A stretch of DNA of 6,914 nucleotides from Pseudomonadota bacterium. GTDB taxonomy: Bacteria > Pseudomonadota > Gammaproteobacteria > Steroidobacterales > Steroidobacteraceae. The notes beneath the pieces are model-generated. The model did not search any database, was not told the origin of the DNA, and worked only from the letters and a program-made list of their open reading frames with translations. Every line of letters starts with the position of its first letter. Within the stretch, counting starts at the first letter, position 1. The translations under genes were made by a program, and so were the position numbers. This document shows positions 6,708 to 6,914 of this stretch, piece after piece. The stretch covers positions 1 to 6,914 of the forward strand of contig JAKBCE010000128.1 of assembly GCA_021808195.1 (NCBI GenBank). Reading direction: 5' to 3'.

Positions 6708-6914
6708 CCAGCGCCGCCTGCTCCGCTGTGCCGAGAATCATTCGGCGGCGGGTTTGACGCGGTGTGTTCCTCGTGCGCGTCGAGCATCGCGCCGCCGGCG
6801 GCGCTGACCAGCACGATCATCGTGGTACCGATCAACCAGGCGAAGTACCAGGCGCCCACGTCTCCGAGGATGGCCGTGAGCACGGTGACCAGGATGGCAA
6901 TGACCAGGAAGAGA
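6704..6914 (-). CDS. C-terminal part of a small membrane protein with a CydX-like motif
   Basis: The last 69 residues of a frame entering from the right edge are visible. They open with a hydrophobic segment (LFLVIAILVTVLTAILGD). A second segment follows, beginning AWYFAWLIGTTMIVL and ending with an acidic stretch, LDAHEE. A polar, Pro- and Gly-rich tail closes the protein. The WYFAW-(I/L)-(I/L)-G pattern, a hydrophobic helix and then an acidic end is what CydX shows (MWYFAWILG in E. coli), and CydX is the small subunit that stabilises cytochrome bd. CydX normally starts at that motif. Here the frame continues upstream, and 17 of the first 19 visible codons end in G or C, so the upstream part looks coding. 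A GTG at 6859 could instead start a short CydX, but GGAG lies only 2 bases before it. The stop overlaps the cydD start (GTGA), placing it in the cyd operon. The call rests on a short motif plus context. Confidence 0.65.
   Translation of the reverse strand, partial: LFLVIAILVTVLTAILGDVGAWYFAWLIGTTMIVLVSAAGGAMLDAHEEHTASNPPPNDSRHSGAGGAG

Overview
The window is a GC-rich proteobacterial segment in which every supported gene lies on the minus strand, so transcription runs from high to low coordinates. The CydDC transporter, a CydX-like motif and a MexHI-type RND pump together suggest a high-GC gammaproteobacterium, for example a Xanthomonas-, Steroidobacter- or Pseudomonas-like lineage. The lineage is inferred from gene content and composition; no rRNA or other marker is present.

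In transcription order, the window opens inside a small membrane protein (6914 to 6704) whose second hydrophobic segment carries a motif like the CydX small subunit of cytochrome bd oxidase. Its stop codon overlaps the GTG start of cydD (6707 to 4938), and the stop of cydD overlaps the GTG start of cydC (4941 to 3223). These three genes form a tightly coupled block. CydD and CydC are the two halves of the ABC exporter needed to mature cytochrome bd, so cydA and cydB probably lie just beyond the right edge.

After a 160-base gap with a possible promoter comes a gene for a secreted protein of 176 residues with four cysteines and no recognised function (3062 to 2532). A GC-rich hairpin follows its stop. 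A second gap of about 250 bases (2531 to 2281) holds a possible promoter and a 14-base tandem repeat containing a perfect 12-base palindrome. This gap leads into an RND efflux operon: a periplasmic adaptor (2280 to 1159), then, 10 bases later, the first 382 residues of an inner-membrane RND pump resembling MexI/MexW, which runs off the left edge.

The right half therefore serves respiratory oxidase assembly and periplasmic redox or heme handling. The left half is a drug or metabolite efflux pump. The small secreted cysteine protein sits between them, and its link to either side is unknown. No RNA gene, insertion sequence, CRISPR array or plus-strand gene was found. The two intergenic gaps are the only non-coding stretches, and both are shorter than 300 bases.
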